DNA of 64,000 nucleotides from Corythucha ciliata (taxonomy: Eukaryota; Arthropoda; Insecta; Hemiptera; Tingidae), in NCBI GenBank assembly GCA_038030265.1, contig CM075939.1, positions 5,189,253 through 5,253,252 on the forward strand. The letters run 5' to 3'. The stretch's first letter is position 1. Each line of letters begins with the position of its first letter. The notes beneath the pieces were generated by a model. The model was not told where the DNA came from. It ran no database searches and saw nothing but the letters and a program-made list of their open reading frames with translations. The position numbers and the translations under genes were made by a program. Positions 10,860 through 22,329 of this stretch are shown here, one piece after another.

Positions 10860-11450
10860 AATTTGGGTTTCAAATGAGCTGAATTACTTTTTTGAACGAA
10901 CCAAACCTGTCCATCCGGTAAGGAACAGCTGATTTTAATAAAGCGTCAATCCCCGAAATTGGTTTTAAGGTGCCAAATCCAAGAAATTGGGTTTAAACGC
11001 GCGGATGTGAATTTGGCTTTTGAAATAGCAAAACTTCCAAAAACTGGAGTTTTTAGGAGCCAAATTCGCAAAATTTGACTATGAAAGAGCGGACATCCAC
11101 GAAACTGACGTTTATGAGAGCCGATGGCCGAAATGACGAAATTTGGTATTTGAACCAGCCAAATCCGTGATTTTCTTTTTTGAAAGAGCAACATTTGGTT
11201 TTCGAAACAGCGAAATCTGTATAACTGATTCCAGAAAGAACAAAGGCCACAAAAATTGTTTTTTTTTTTTTTTAAATAATGAAAATGCGCGAAATTAGAA
11301 TGGCTGGAAATTTAAATGGCTAAAATCCGTGAAGTTTGGTATCAAAGGGGCAAAATCGGTGACATTTGGTTGTGGAAGAGCGAAAATATGGTTGAGCGCC
11401 AAAATCACGAAATTTGTTTGTTTTTTTTTTTTTTTTTCGTTTTTCGACTA
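10860..11450 (+). repeat. Family B degenerate array
   Basis: Units of about 30-35 bp follow the pattern 'gagccaaatccgcgaaat' then 'ttggttttgaaa'. They are diverged and non-coding. The array stops at the pogo-like element (11451) and resumes on its other side, so the element inserted within it. Confidence 0.65.
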
Positions 11451-12704
11451 CCGTAAAGTGGGGTAACTTAGAACACGTGGGGTAACTTTAGTAAATAACG
11501 TTTTTTATCTACAAATCGTTGTGGATGGCTTAATTTTCAAGTTAGCTAACCCCAGCTGGTACCATCCTTTCATAAATGGCATGCGTAGAGCTGTTCGATC
11601 ACCGAAAAACGTCACGTTTGCTAACTTGGAATGCTGAACGCCTTTTTGAGGTCTCAGTGGTGACACCATTTTCGAGGTACTCTCCAAACTTCGCTTGGCA
11701 GGTATATAACAAGCCTTCTTACGGTCTCTGGTAAGTTATTATTTGATTGTTACACTAGTAAGGAACAATTTATTTTTAGTTTCACCTCTTTAACTACATT
11801 ATTCGATTTTGTACGAGTCGAAGTGTAATAAGGGGCTACAAAGATGGGGTAACTTTGAACAGGGTTTTCGCTCACGGAATATGATAGGATAACGTTGAAC
11901 AACCCGTTTTTGTCGGTTTTTCTTCGCAGTTCATTATTCATAATGGCGCGACGTAAGCTTGGTGCTCGGACTTCCCGCAATTACAGCAAAGAAGCAATCT
12001 CGGAGGCCGTGAAAAAGAGCCCCAAACATGAGTTGACGATACGAGAAGCTAGTGGGGAGCAAGTTCCGCATCATATGTACCTACCACGGACGAAAAAATA
12101 CACTGTAGGAGCCCCCCCCCCCACCGACAGCATTACGTGACGGAGCCAAAAATAACCATATGTAGGCGCGGCCAGAAAATAAAATGAATTAAACAAATTT
12201 GTTCACTGTTTTGACATTTTGAAAATTGTTCATTTGCGTGTACGATTTTCCATTATATTCCACTCTACAGTGTCGTTATTTTTTGCTATAGTTTTTAGAG
12301 GAAGTGTAGGTTCAGTTAAGCTGATTTAAAATCAAAATTTCACTAAAAATGAAGGGAATATTCAGTGAAAAAAGAGTGTTTAGGCTCGAAACGCCAGAAA
12401 TACTCGAGATAACGTTTTTAATACACTCAAACTGGTTTTCCCAGTTATCCCTGGTGGATAACGTTCGTTTTAGACAAGAAAACCCCTGTGTTCAAAGTTA
12501 CCCCACTTGATGGGATAAGATTAATAAAGACACATTTAACTCTACCACCTCCACTATTGAAGATTGAAAATTCGTTCAAGACGCATTTGCAAGCTGGGAT
12601 GTGTAGCTATCTTTTGGTCCAAGAAATTCGATACACGCTCCTAAATTACCAGAGATATACTTCCAAGTGTACCATACAAGCACTAAAGTTACCCCACTTT
12701 ACGG
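11451..12704 (+). mobile_element. Pogo-like Tc1/mariner element, TA flanks
   Basis: The termini ccgtaaagtggggtaactt (11451) and its reverse complement ending at 12704 form perfect inverted repeats of about 19 bp. TA dinucleotides flank both sides (11449-11450, 12705-12706), the target duplication of Tc1/mariner elements. The 1254-bp body holds only a short transposase N-terminus, so it is non-autonomous. The motif ggggtaactt recurs internally near 11480, 11846 and, inverted, 12495-12505. The remainder has no open frame. Confidence 0.9.
11943..12140 (+). pseudogene. Pogo transposase N-terminal fragment
   Basis: From the ATG at 11943 the protein reads MARRKLGARTSRNYSKEAIS and goes on to LTIREASGEQV, which fits the psq-type helix-turn-helix of pogo/Tigger transposases that binds the element ends. 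After about 45 residues the similarity ends, a poly-C run follows, and a stop comes at 12138-12140. The DDE catalytic domain is absent. An upstream in-frame ATG at 11895 is less likely, because the family-like sequence starts at 11943. Confidence 0.75.
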
Positions 12705-12709
12705 TATTT

Positions 12710-13330
12710 AGTTTTTATAAATGGCCGAACCCGTGGAACAGATTTCAGAAAGAGCTAAACTCACGTTTGTTTTTACATGGCAAACATCTGTGAGTTTTTG
12801 AAGGAGCCAAATTCACGAAATTACGTTTTGAAAAAGTTTAAATATACAAAAATTGGGGCATTTATATTTGGGTTTGAATTGAGCCAAATCCAGAACTTGG
12901 GGTTTGAAAAGAGCGAAATAAGTTTTCTGAAGAGCCAAATCTGTAAAAAACTGATTTCAATAAGAGCTGAAACTAAGTAATTTGGTATTTAATAACGGGT
13001 AAATTCACGAAATTGCGGGGTCCAAAATGGCAAGAATCTGTGAAATTGGATTTTGAAGGTGCCAATTCTGAGACTTTTGTTATGGCAGACTGAAAATTTC
13101 CGGTGAAATTGGGGTTAGAAAAATCCAAAATCACAAAATGTCGTTCTTTTTGGAACCAACCGAAAACCTTCTCCCCCCCCTTCATTCCTTCTTTTTCTTC
13201 CTAGAACAAATAAAGAGCTAAAGCCACGAAAATGTGTTTTTGATGATGCAAAAATCGCCAAAACTAGGTTTTAAAGGAGCCAAATCAGCAAAATGTGTTC
13301 TTGGAAGAGCAAAACCCACAAAATTCGGGT
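12710..13330 (+). repeat. Family B array, continuation
   Basis: The same 'aaattcacgaaattgg / ttttgaaagagcc' pattern as 10860-11450 resumes here in the same orientation, supporting insertion of the pogo-like element into a pre-existing array. Confidence 0.65.
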
Positions 13331-13335
13331 TTTAA

Positions 13336-13640
13336 AAGCAGAACTTCTTTTTGCAAGACTCGCAAGACTCTTGCAACACAGTCTTGGTCTTGCGCAAGAC
13401 GTTGTAGAAAGTCTTGGTCTTGCATTTCAAGTCTTGGTCTTGCAGCCGTTAGAGAGTCTTGGTCTTGGTCTTGCTGCAAGAGTCTCGCGAGAAGACCAAG
13501 ACCATTTTTGCTCATCACTATTGAAAATTTTCGCTTTTTCGACGACTTATGTAGGAAAACAAGATCATACGCGAGTGCGGAATTTCCTGGAGACGAGCGT
13601 TTTTCAATCTCATTAACCGTCTCATTGTAGTGATGCGAGG
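13336..13640 (-). repeat. Family E arm with 15-bp 'cttggtcttgcaagt' array
   Basis: Between 13345 and 13500 the phrase agtcttggtcttgca repeats about every 15 bp or in multiples. The following part (gacgacttatgtaggaaaac, gtgcggaatttcctgga) matches the second arms of the family E copies at 25384 and 60840. It is inverted relative to 10262-10575. Confidence 0.65.
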
Positions 13641-13660
13641 TGAGATAGTGCAGTTTGGAT

Positions 13661-14020
13661 GACTCAAGTTTTTTGGGGAAAAAGGCTAATCTCTCCACGT
13701 TTGAAGAGTCTGTATTAAATCGTGACCATCGTTTCGGTCCACTAGAGCTAGACCATCTTCAGACAAAGTTTAGGGCGTAAGAACCATCCTCTTCACACGA
13801 CTTTCAGTAAAACGAGCAGTGATCACAGGCTAATCCGACAGGCTCATGTGTAGCCTGTGATCAAGGCTCGTTTTAGTAAAAGTCATGTGGCGAGAGTGGT
13901 TTTTACGCCCTAAACCTTATCTGAAGATGGTATAGTCGACCGAAACCACGGTCACAAATTAAGAGAAAAAGACTCTTTAAACATGGAGAGATTACCTCTT
14001 TTCACCAAAAAGCTCAAGTC
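13661..14020. repeat. Long inverted repeat, ~170-bp arms
   Basis: Left arm features (actcaagttttttgg, ctaatctctccacg, agactc/gagtct, cgtgaccatcgtttcggtcc, gaccatcttcag, gggcgtaaga, acaggcta) reappear in reverse order and complement on the right, around a centre near 13835. Arm identity is roughly 80-85%. Both arms contain CTGAAGA, a short stem, GAAAC, four bases, then GTC when read outward. This resembles a hammerhead core and the terminal repeats of Penelope-like elements; no Penelope coding sequence is seen nearby. Confidence 0.75.
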
Positions 14021-14384
14021 TACGTCTGGTCAATCTCATCTGGAGGGCGGGGGCAATTTCCCCTTAGCAAGGAAGCCTATAGGTAGCTTATTGTGCTACC
14101 CTTGGAGCCGTGAGTCTAGTCCAACTCCCCCCCCCCCCTGTAGCGCTAAAAGGTTGTCGACTTGTGGGAGAAATGTCCACCAGAGTGTGTGAACCGAAAA
14201 AGCTCAACAGCCACACAGCGAGCGTTTGTTCAAGGCAAAGGCGTGCTTTTGTGAAAAATTCTTCTCCCTCACATATTTGGTGTTTTTTCCTCGCTCTCGA
14301 AGTACATGTGATTGGTGGAATGCGGGCTTTTTAGCCATTGCATTGGAGTGCAGATTTATGCTCTATTTATGCAAGCGTAAAAAA

Positions 14385-14510
14385 CTCGGGCTGGCCCGGC
14401 CCGGCCCCAGCTTCGGGCCGGGCCGCAAACGTCTGGCCTCGGGCCGGGCCGATTTTGAGTCGAAGCCCGGCCCGGCCCGGCCCGATTCCATCCCTACCCT
14501 CGATCTCCCT
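14385..14510. repeat. GC-rich cggcccgg low-complexity block
   Basis: Runs of cggcccggcccg and gggccgggccg alternate and can fold on themselves. The block is sharply GC-rich against an AT-rich background. I see no element ends around it. Confidence 0.5.
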
Positions 14511-14519
14511 CGAATGAGC

Positions 14520-16380
14520 GCGCCTGGCCAGGCGAGTTGGAAGGCGAGTGCTGGAATTTCCAACGACAAAAACTTCATTTAGAGTGTTTTTGCAAAATAA
14601 ATGACCCGAAGTGAGAAAGCAATGGAAAATTTATAATACGTTCCTCGTGCCCTGATAATAATTAGCTAACCTTTTACGCTCGGAAGGATTTTTAACTCTG
14701 AAGGCTTCCCTCTAAAACACGGCATTCCTTCCTCTTCCTAACTTAGAGAATGCTAATGTGTAAATACTGCAAAGATTCAGGGGTCGTAAGGATAAAGCTA
14801 ACCAAGAACCAACAGAAACATGAAAAGAAAATCTGCAAGAATAAAAAAAGTTGGGGGGGGGGGCTTTTGAACTTTCAATAGACGCACAACAAACACGATT
14901 GCATGCCCCACCCCATTTCATCCTTAAATTTGGATAACCAGGAACTTATACAACCTCCTCTCTCTCTATCCATACACTCAATGAAAATTAATCAAGATAA
15001 TTGGGTTCTTTGTTCCACTCACTCTTGTATTCAAATAATATGTATTGTTTGAAGTTAGCAAGCAGTAGTTTGCTCGATCGTACAAAAGGAGAGATTGTGG
15101 TGGATAGGGAGGGGAAATTGAAGATCGGAGAAGCTCCTTCTTCCTCCTTCTTAGAGAGAGAGGGGGGAGCTCGGTAGCTAATCCTTTGTCATATTTACCA
15201 CTCCCTCCCCCCCCCCACCATCACCACCACACCTACAACGCGAAGTCCTCATCCTTTAACTCGAGGACTCTTCTGCTCTTTCGTTTCCCTATCCGTTTTG
15301 AATAAAGCTACAAAAGGGTGGAAAGAGTACACTCGACTACTTGCCCCTCTCCCCTTGCAGCCATCAACCACTCGCAAAATTCGTATTATTCGGTTTCTGG
15401 TCCGACATTTTGTTATTCCAAAGTATTATCAAAGCACCCCTTTGGGGCAATTAAGGCACTTAAAACACTATAATACATTTTATAGGAAGAGTCGGGCATT
15501 TTTTGTGACTCCAAGGCGTGCAACTCATCACACATTCTCTCTGTTAGTTCAATAATCAAAGAATTTTACGTTACCATAATTATCTTACTGTGAAGTCGTG
15601 AACAAAACAACTTTACATTGCACGACGCATACATTTTTCAGAATTTCGATGTTGTTCAACAAGAAATGAGGAAACAAAGCATCAAACATCTATTTTGGAA
15701 CGTTTCACGCGTCAAGTTGAACTTTCAAAAGTAATTTAGTGATTGATGCCGGTCGTGTTCCCTTGGAAAGGCTTGATCTTCTGCAATAACCCCCCTCAAC
15801 ATGCCAACACCTCCTCCTCCGTCATCACCACAACTAACACCAGCAACCTTCACAACTCATTGTCCTCAGTCTTCCCATCACTGTGTTATTCAAAGCAACA
15901 CTTCCACCTTCAAACCACTCTTAACATCAATGTTCAACCCCTTCTATCTAAACTCATTTCGCTTTAAACCATCCCAGTCGCGCTTCTCAACCAACCCTAC
16001 CACCGCTGTTCCGCATAATGAAAGGTCGTTGAATACTAAAAGCTTGCCTATATACCATCATATAGCGACAAGTAGACATCCCATCCTCATTCAACCCCCC
16101 TCCCCCAAAACAGAAACAAACCACACTGGTGACCCCACGTTTAAAGTTATTCTTTACTGAAACAAGACTCACCATTTTTACTTGGCTTGTTGGTCGGATA
16201 GGCTTAACCTTTAAAAAAAGAAATACGTGGCTCCGCATGTAAAGAGTAACGTATTTTTCCCGGGTGAAAATAATATAACTCGGAAAGCTCGAATGAGTGG
16301 GGGGGGGGGGAGACACGTGTACAGCACTTCAAATGAGACAAAGAAATATCGACTCTTAGAAATAGTGATACAGTGACAGT
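14520..16380. other. Unassigned stretch with homopolymers
   Basis: No supported gene. Poly-C or poly-G runs occur near 14853, 15207 and 16297, and a CT/AG-rich microsatellite near 14958 and 15163. The small open frames at 15298-16160 have no recognisable motif. Confidence 0.4.
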
Positions 16381-16395
16381 GGGACGTGGTAATGC

Positions 16396-16640
16396 AGGGC
16401 CGGCCAACCTTTGTTTTTTTTTTTGGTCGCCGTGGGCCATAAAACTGGTTGTAACAACTCAGGCGGGCCCACTCATCCTCACCCCCCTTCCACCAAAATT
16501 TTGCATTTTGCACAAAATGTTGATCTTTTAGCAAAAGGCCGTGACACTCTGAATAAAACGCACTATGGGGGGCCTGTTCAATAACGTCAACAACATTAGT
16601 TAACGATAATTTACTAGTGTTTTCCATTTGCATAAAAATA
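16396..16640 (+). mobile_element. hAT-like terminus
   Basis: Cagggccggccaacctttg near 16396 begins with the CAGGGCCGG signature of many hAT non-autonomous elements, followed by a gtgggccataaaactgg phrase. No matching right end or 8-bp target duplication was found. Confidence 0.4.
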
Positions 16641-16739
16641 TACCCTGGGGCACCTCATTGCAGTGCTGGCCTTAGATCTTTGTCGCCCCCCGGCGAATAT
16701 TTCACCAGCGACTCCCCCCCCCCCCGCGAATCAGCGATT

Positions 16740-17770
16740 CCCCCCTTCCCCGATTTGTCTCGATTTCAGCCACGAATTAGCGATTTTCTTGCAATGAATT
16801 TGTGTTTTTCCTGATTCTAGCCGCTAATGAGCGATTTTTCCCAAATTCCGTGAATTAGCGCTATTTTCTAATTTCAACCAAGAAGTTGTTTCCGAAAACC
16901 TTGACTTGCCATTTTAACTCAATTTATTTCTTTGAATTAGCAAATATTATCTATTTAGCCCCCTAAATAGCTTTATCTTGATTTTACAGTCGTGAATTAG
17001 CGTTTTAACTCATTTTAACCTTCAAACGAGCCATGAATGACAGTTTTTCCCAATTTTCGCCGCGAACTAACGCTTTTTCTTAATTTTATCCACAATTTAG
17101 CGCATTTTATACTCATTTCACACACGTCACGATATGACGCCATCGTGACTTTTCTGCAACGTAACTGTGCTATTAGGGCAGACGTGGAATTAGCGATTTT
17201 GTTCACTTTCAGTCACGAAGTTACCTTTAGAAGCAACGAATTAGCCTTTTTTTTTCCACACGTCAGCGCTTCTACAAAACTAGCGATTTAGCGATTTTCC
17301 CCACGTCTGGCGTTTAGCGATTTTTCTACTTTAGCTGCTAAAGAGCGATTTTTCCAATCAACCGTGAATTAGCACTTAATGTCATTTTTTTTTTTTTTTT
17401 TTCCTGCGAATTAGAGATTTCTTCACTTTTAGCCATGAATTAGCGCTTTTTCTCACACTGAGCCGCGAACTTGCGTTCTGAATTTTGAATAAGCCGAGAA
17501 TTTATAATTTCGCAATTGGCGCGAATTAGCGTTTTTTCGCAAAACCATAGGTGAATGGGTGATTCCACTAGAAGTGGCGAAATCAGGGCTAGCAAGTCTC
17601 GTTACTTTTTTAGCTACATTGTCAAAGTTTTCCTATCCGAACGTGTATTACTTATGTAATACTTTATCCGCGTTTTTACTCAATTTGAGCCGTGAAGTAA
17701 CGTTTTACCCCGCGAATTAGGTACGTATTTTTCCAATTTTAGCCGCGATTTAGCACTTTTTCTCACTTCT
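16740..17770 (-). repeat. Family A array, reverse orientation
   Basis: Repeated phrases such as 'ccgtgaattagcgctttttc' and 'tcaattttagccgcgaa' show the family A unit on the minus strand. A possible transposon end, cagtgctggccttagatc, lies just upstream near 16661. Confidence 0.7.
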
Positions 17771-17789
17771 GTCCGAGAATCGGAGATTT

Positions 17790-18490
17790 TACTCCACCCG
17801 AACCACAGATAAGGCCGAACCGCAGAAATGGTCCAACCACAGAAAAGGCCGAACCTCAAAAAAGGCCGAACCACAAAAAAGGCCGAACCACAGAGAAGGC
17901 CGAACCGCAGAAATGGTCCAACCGCAGAAAAGGCCGAACCACAGAAAAAGCCGAACCGCAGAAAAGGCCGAACCACAGAAAAGGCCGAACCACAGAGAAG
18001 GCCGAACCGCAGAAATGGTCCAACCACAGAAAAGGCCGAACCTCAAAAAAGGCCGAACCACAAAAAAGGCCGAACCACAGAGAAGGCCGAACCACAGAAA
18101 TGGTCCAACCGCTGAAAAGGCCGAACCACAGAGAAGGCGGAACCGCAGAAAAGGCGGAACCGCAGAAAAGGCGGAACCGCAGAAAAGGCCGAACCACAGA
18201 GAAGGCCGAACCGCAGAAATGGTCCAACCACAGAAAAGGCCGAACCACAGAAAAGGCCGAACCGCAGAAAAGGCCGAACCGCAGAGAAGGCCGAACCGCA
18301 GAAATGGTCCAACCACAGAAAAGGCCGAACCACAGAAAATGCCGAACCACACGAAAGACTCAACCACAGAGAAGGTCAAACCATACAGAAAAGACTGAAC
18401 AACAGAAAATGCCCGACCACAGAGACGGTCCTACCACAGAGACAGCTGAACCACAAAAAACGTCCAACCACAGAAAAGACCCAAACATGA
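17790..18490. repeat. 17-bp minisatellite aaaaggccgaaccacag
   Basis: About 40 units of 17 bp with few variants (aggcc/ggtcc, accacag/accgcag). A variant 'gcagaaatggtccaacc' recurs at intervals of about 85, 102 and 119 bp, all multiples of 17, so the array has higher-order structure. Because the units lack stop codons in several frames, open frames of up to 196 codons exist on both strands; these are artefacts of the repeat. It is related to the array at 51180. Confidence 0.9.
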
Positions 18491-18499
18491 AGAGGGGCC

Positions 18500-19520
18500 A
18501 GTCGTGCGGGGTTTGTTCGTCAAAACAGCCAACTTCGCCGGTTTAGCACTAGGAAAAACCCATTCTCGTGGGATTTGATACTTTGAAAAACTAATTTCGC
18601 CCGTTCAAAACTAAGAATTCGCGAGGTTGAACCCCAATTGACGGGTTATTCGTCTCAACCAAACCCCAATTTTGTGATTTCGGCTCTTCAAAAGATCAAT
18701 TTCGCGTGATAATAGCTTTTGAAATAACCATTCTCGCGAGTTGGATGTGAATAGAACCAATTTTACGGTTTTCGATCTCTGTAAAACCAGTTTTGTGGCG
18801 TTTAGTCGTTGAAAAAAACACAATTCGCGAGTTTGCCTTACTCAAAAGCCCAATTACCCGGACATTGTTCGGTAAAAACCTCAATTTTACGTGTTCAGCT
18901 AATTAAAAAGTTATATTTTGTGACTTTGAGTCAGCAAAAAACAGTATTTTGAGGTTTTTTCAACATGAAGAAACTGTAATTTTGTGTTTATTGTGGTCCG
19001 GGCCACTTTGAAAGTTCGAATTTCGCGGAGTTGTCTCTTCGAGAAATCAAATTTCGCGGGTTGGATGGCGCTAACCCAACAATAGAATGTCAGTCTCGGA
19101 CAAGAGGAGCCGAGTCACTTCTGGCGGGGCGCCTGCCGCAGATCCCCGTGCAGAGGATGCTGCGTTGAAATGCACATGACCGGCGATTTGCTCCTCAACG
19201 CCACCATGCATGTTGAAGAGTCAAATCAGTCGAAACAGCCAAATTCAGTTATTTAAATGTCAATTTTGCGCAATTTGAACTTTAAAAAGCCCCCTATACT
19301 CGGGAAATCGGAAAACGCCTGACTTATAACGCGCGAAATTGATTGTTTGGACCAGTATGAATGGTTTTTTTGAACGGGTCATCCCGAAGAAATTAGTTTT
19401 TCAAGGAGTCCATAGAAGTCAATTCCACGGAATGGTCTCTTTGAGTAAGCAAAACGACGCAAAATTACGTTCCGCCAATGTCAAATTCGTAAAATTTGGA
19501 TTTAAAACGGGCGTGAAACT
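18500..19520 (-). repeat. Family B array, reverse orientation
   Basis: Units follow 'aaaccaattttgtgg / tttggtctcttgaaaa', the complement of family B. One GC-rich interruption near 19100-19200 lacks the pattern. No coding potential is shared. Confidence 0.55.
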
Positions 19521-19529
19521 CATGAAATG

Positions 19530-20185
19530 ATATTTAAGGTCAAAGAAACGGAGAGACCGTAAGGTTCCTGTATTACACGAGTTCTGGAAGCAATCTTCAA
19601 GAAAAAATTAAATTTCTCACAGCTATGGGACTACGGTCTGTAAGAAATTTCATCCTGTGGATTGCCGAAGAGTAAATAAGATTAATTATACTCTCCCTCA
19701 CTCCCCCCCTCCCGCTCACAACCACAATTGCAAGCAATAAAAGCGCTGTAAAAGTGCACATAAAATCGAGTTTAACAAAGATGACCCTAAGAAACCATGA
19801 GGTCACAGTGAAAGCGAGAGAGAGAGAGAAAGAATTCGAACCTTTTCGCAGTAAACCAACGAAATTACTCTTAACTGAATTTTTCTCTGAACTCAGCGAA
19901 AGGTGGGAATTAGGTGGTGGGAGGGGGGTGGAAAGGTTTTTCAGGGTGGGTGAGCATGGAAAGAGGCGCAGTTTCATTAAGAATGAAACGGCAGGCACCC
20001 GGAAATTATGTTCGTTAAAACGTTAAATTAAAAGTGTCTTACTTTTACTTCACTTTGTTAAGAAGAGGGCTAGAGGTTTGTAATGAGAATGTTCTTGTAA
20101 AGTTTGAAAATTTGGAGAAAAATTACGTGATTTTATCGTTCTATTTGACCGTTGTCTCTCTTATAAAAAGGTGGAAACAAAAAAA
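19530..20185. other. Unassigned stretch
   Basis: No supported gene or repeat family. An 'agagagagag' microsatellite lies near 19818, and open frames on both strands (19597-20026) have no known motif. Confidence 0.4.
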
Positions 20186-20189
20186 ATAC

Positions 20190-20494
20190 CTTTGGTATTT
20201 GTTGTGGTTGGTCGGTGAGTGGTGGCAGTTGTTGTTGTCTTCCTCGTCATCATTGTCGACGTCGTCGTCGGTCTATAGCCATGAACTCGACAGTAGGGAC
20301 TGGGCGGCGGTTCGACGGTGAAAATACCGGGCGAGCGACTCGCGGCCTCTTCGGCCGCCTCCAGTCTTCTGAGTTCAGCCTTGAGCCCCAACAGCCAGAC
20401 CATACCAAATAGGGCCATGTCCGGGCTCATGGCACCCATCTGCAGGGACTCGTCATGCGGGGCCATGCCGCCTGCTGTGTAGTTCCTCCACTAC
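20190..20494 (-). CDS. Candidate cellular exon, unknown protein
   Basis: On the minus strand a GC-rich open frame contains MGAMSPDMALFGMVWLLGL, then a charged AEL-RRLEAAEEAA helix and a proline-rich TVEPPPSPYCRVHGYRP. The codons prefer G or C at the third position, unlike the surrounding AT-rich repeats, which suggests selection on a protein. The frame is open upstream to a possible acceptor AG at 20495-20496, and a GT that could serve as donor lies at 20188-20189. The threonine-rich end may be outside the true exon. I do not recognise the protein; it could be one exon of a gene with large introns. It is the only non-transposon coding candidate I would defend. Confidence 0.4.
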
Positions 20495-20499
20495 CTAAT

Positions 20500-22000
20500 T
20501 TTTTTTTTGTTGAAGTTAAAAAAATGGAATAGTTGAGGGGGGGGGGAGTTTAGTCACCAAAGAACGGAGCGATTAACTTACTTCTGCTATACACATGACG
20601 GTGTAAATGTTGATGTCCATGCAATTTTCAAGACATTTAATTTTCTGCGCCCCCTCGAGAATTTCCTTTCTACATCGTTACAATTTTAGTGTTTAAAATG
20701 AAAACATTCCCCTCATTCTATAAAAGTTTAGGAAACCTAGCGAGAAGGAAAAGCTTATTCACTCCATGTAATTTTTTCATACGTCGTTAATCATTTTACC
20801 TGCTGCGGCGAGGCCCACCCCAAATTACTCTCTCGGTTGTCAAGGAAACAGCAATTATTTACGACCAATTAGGGAAACACCGGGGTGGAACGAGTGGACA
20901 GGACAAGCGAAAGGGGCGGGGGTAAGAAGTGGAGTCGGAGGGCCGTTGGGGAGTGCTTGGAAAGTAATAGCGATGTCATTTATTTTCAAGCGGGACTAGG
21001 GAACAAGGAAAATACGATTTTTTTTTTTTTTATTTTCCCACAGGAACACCACCGTGGTGTAAAAGAGTGAAAAAAAAAAACAACAAAAGGGAGGAGAAGT
21101 AAAAAATTGAATGAACAGGTAACAAATTGCTTATATTCTCATCAATTCATTCGTCACACAAAGTGTCAACTAATTAGCTTGAGCCCCAACCCACCCCAAA
21201 GAGGACGTTTTAACCCTCCATCAACAAACAATCTGGAGAATTTCATTTGTAAATCAGAACCATCTCGCTGGAGACAACAACCTGGAAAACTGCCTATTAT
21301 TCCATTAGGACGGAATGGTGAATTATATATCAAACTTTAATGCCTGTTTACAAAGAAAATTCATTAGCCCCCCCTCCCCTTATTCCCATACCACCCCTAG
21401 CCAATACTAAACTAAATTCAGCTCCTCTTCTTCTACTTGATCGCTCAACCCTTTCTCATCTTATTGAGAACTTCTAGCGAAGCAATTCCTGTAATGGATC
21501 AATTTAAAACTTTTTGGTTTCTTCTGTGTGAGCATCGCTAGAAGTTGAGAATGAACAACAAACTGAAAACTCTCCAGGTCATTCAAATCGACAGTGTAAT
21601 CTCAATAGAACTACCTGTGCAATAATACAGAAAGCGTATACAAACTTTTTTCTTCTTCATCTTCTTCTTCCTCACATTATAAAAAAGTAACAGGAGTGGC
21701 ACTACACTCAGGAAAATCATCATAACTGACGAGCTTTATTTATTTTTCTCCCGAACTTCAACCTCGAGAGAAGGGTATTAAAAATTAATGTAAATTTTAT
21801 GGAAAACACCGGAATGACACTCGTAGGCTCCCTGTCTTCTATTTCATCAAGCTCCCGCCGCCGCATATCGGCTTACGACAACCATCCATAATACCGTCAA
21901 AGACAGTTTTAACGATCAAAAAGGTCATATTAAAACGAAATATGTACTCAAGCGGAAGAGTTCTTTCGCACATTAAATGGCGTAGTACAAGCCAACGAAA
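20500..22000. other. Unassigned stretch
   Basis: No supported feature apart from homopolymer runs (G near 20538, T near 21019) and an AT-rich composition. Confidence 0.4.
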
Positions 22001-22007
22001 ACACTAA

Positions 22008-22141
22008 GGCCCATTTTCACCAACAAAATTGATCTCGTGATTAGTTGCCAATAGCGACCCATATGAATTCTGATACAAGGGTTTACATTGTAATCGCGAT
22101 TAGTTGTTGATCTTGGTTTAAAAAGTTGGTGAAATCGGGCC
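22008..22141. mobile_element. Harbinger-like MITE with TAA duplication
   Basis: The 134-bp segment starts ggcccattttcaccaac and ends gttggtgaaatcgggcc, giving inverted termini of about 17 bp. TAA lies on both sides (22005-22007 and 22142-22144), the 3-bp target duplication typical of PIF/Harbinger. It has no coding sequence and would depend on a transposase supplied elsewhere. Confidence 0.85.
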
Positions 22142-22329
22142 TAACTGTATAATAAGTCGTAAAGTTGTTTATCCCACAAAAAATGAAATCTTCTGTTTTT
22201 ATTTTATTTCAACACAGATTTTCCACGGCAAAAGAATCATTTTTTCGTGCGGGGATACTGTCAACTTTGAACGCAGAGCACGGACAGAATTCACGTCAAA
22301 AATTGATAAAAACCGTTAGTTCACGCAAT

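Noticed and set aside
14385..14582. Proline/arginine-rich protein in the GC-rich block
   Set aside because: The frame follows the cggcccgg repeat and is open on both strands; no known domain.
17680..18546. Long open frames on both strands, up to 196 codons, in the 17-bp array
   Set aside because: They exist because the repeat unit lacks stop codons; the products are periodic, of odd composition, and open on both strands at once.
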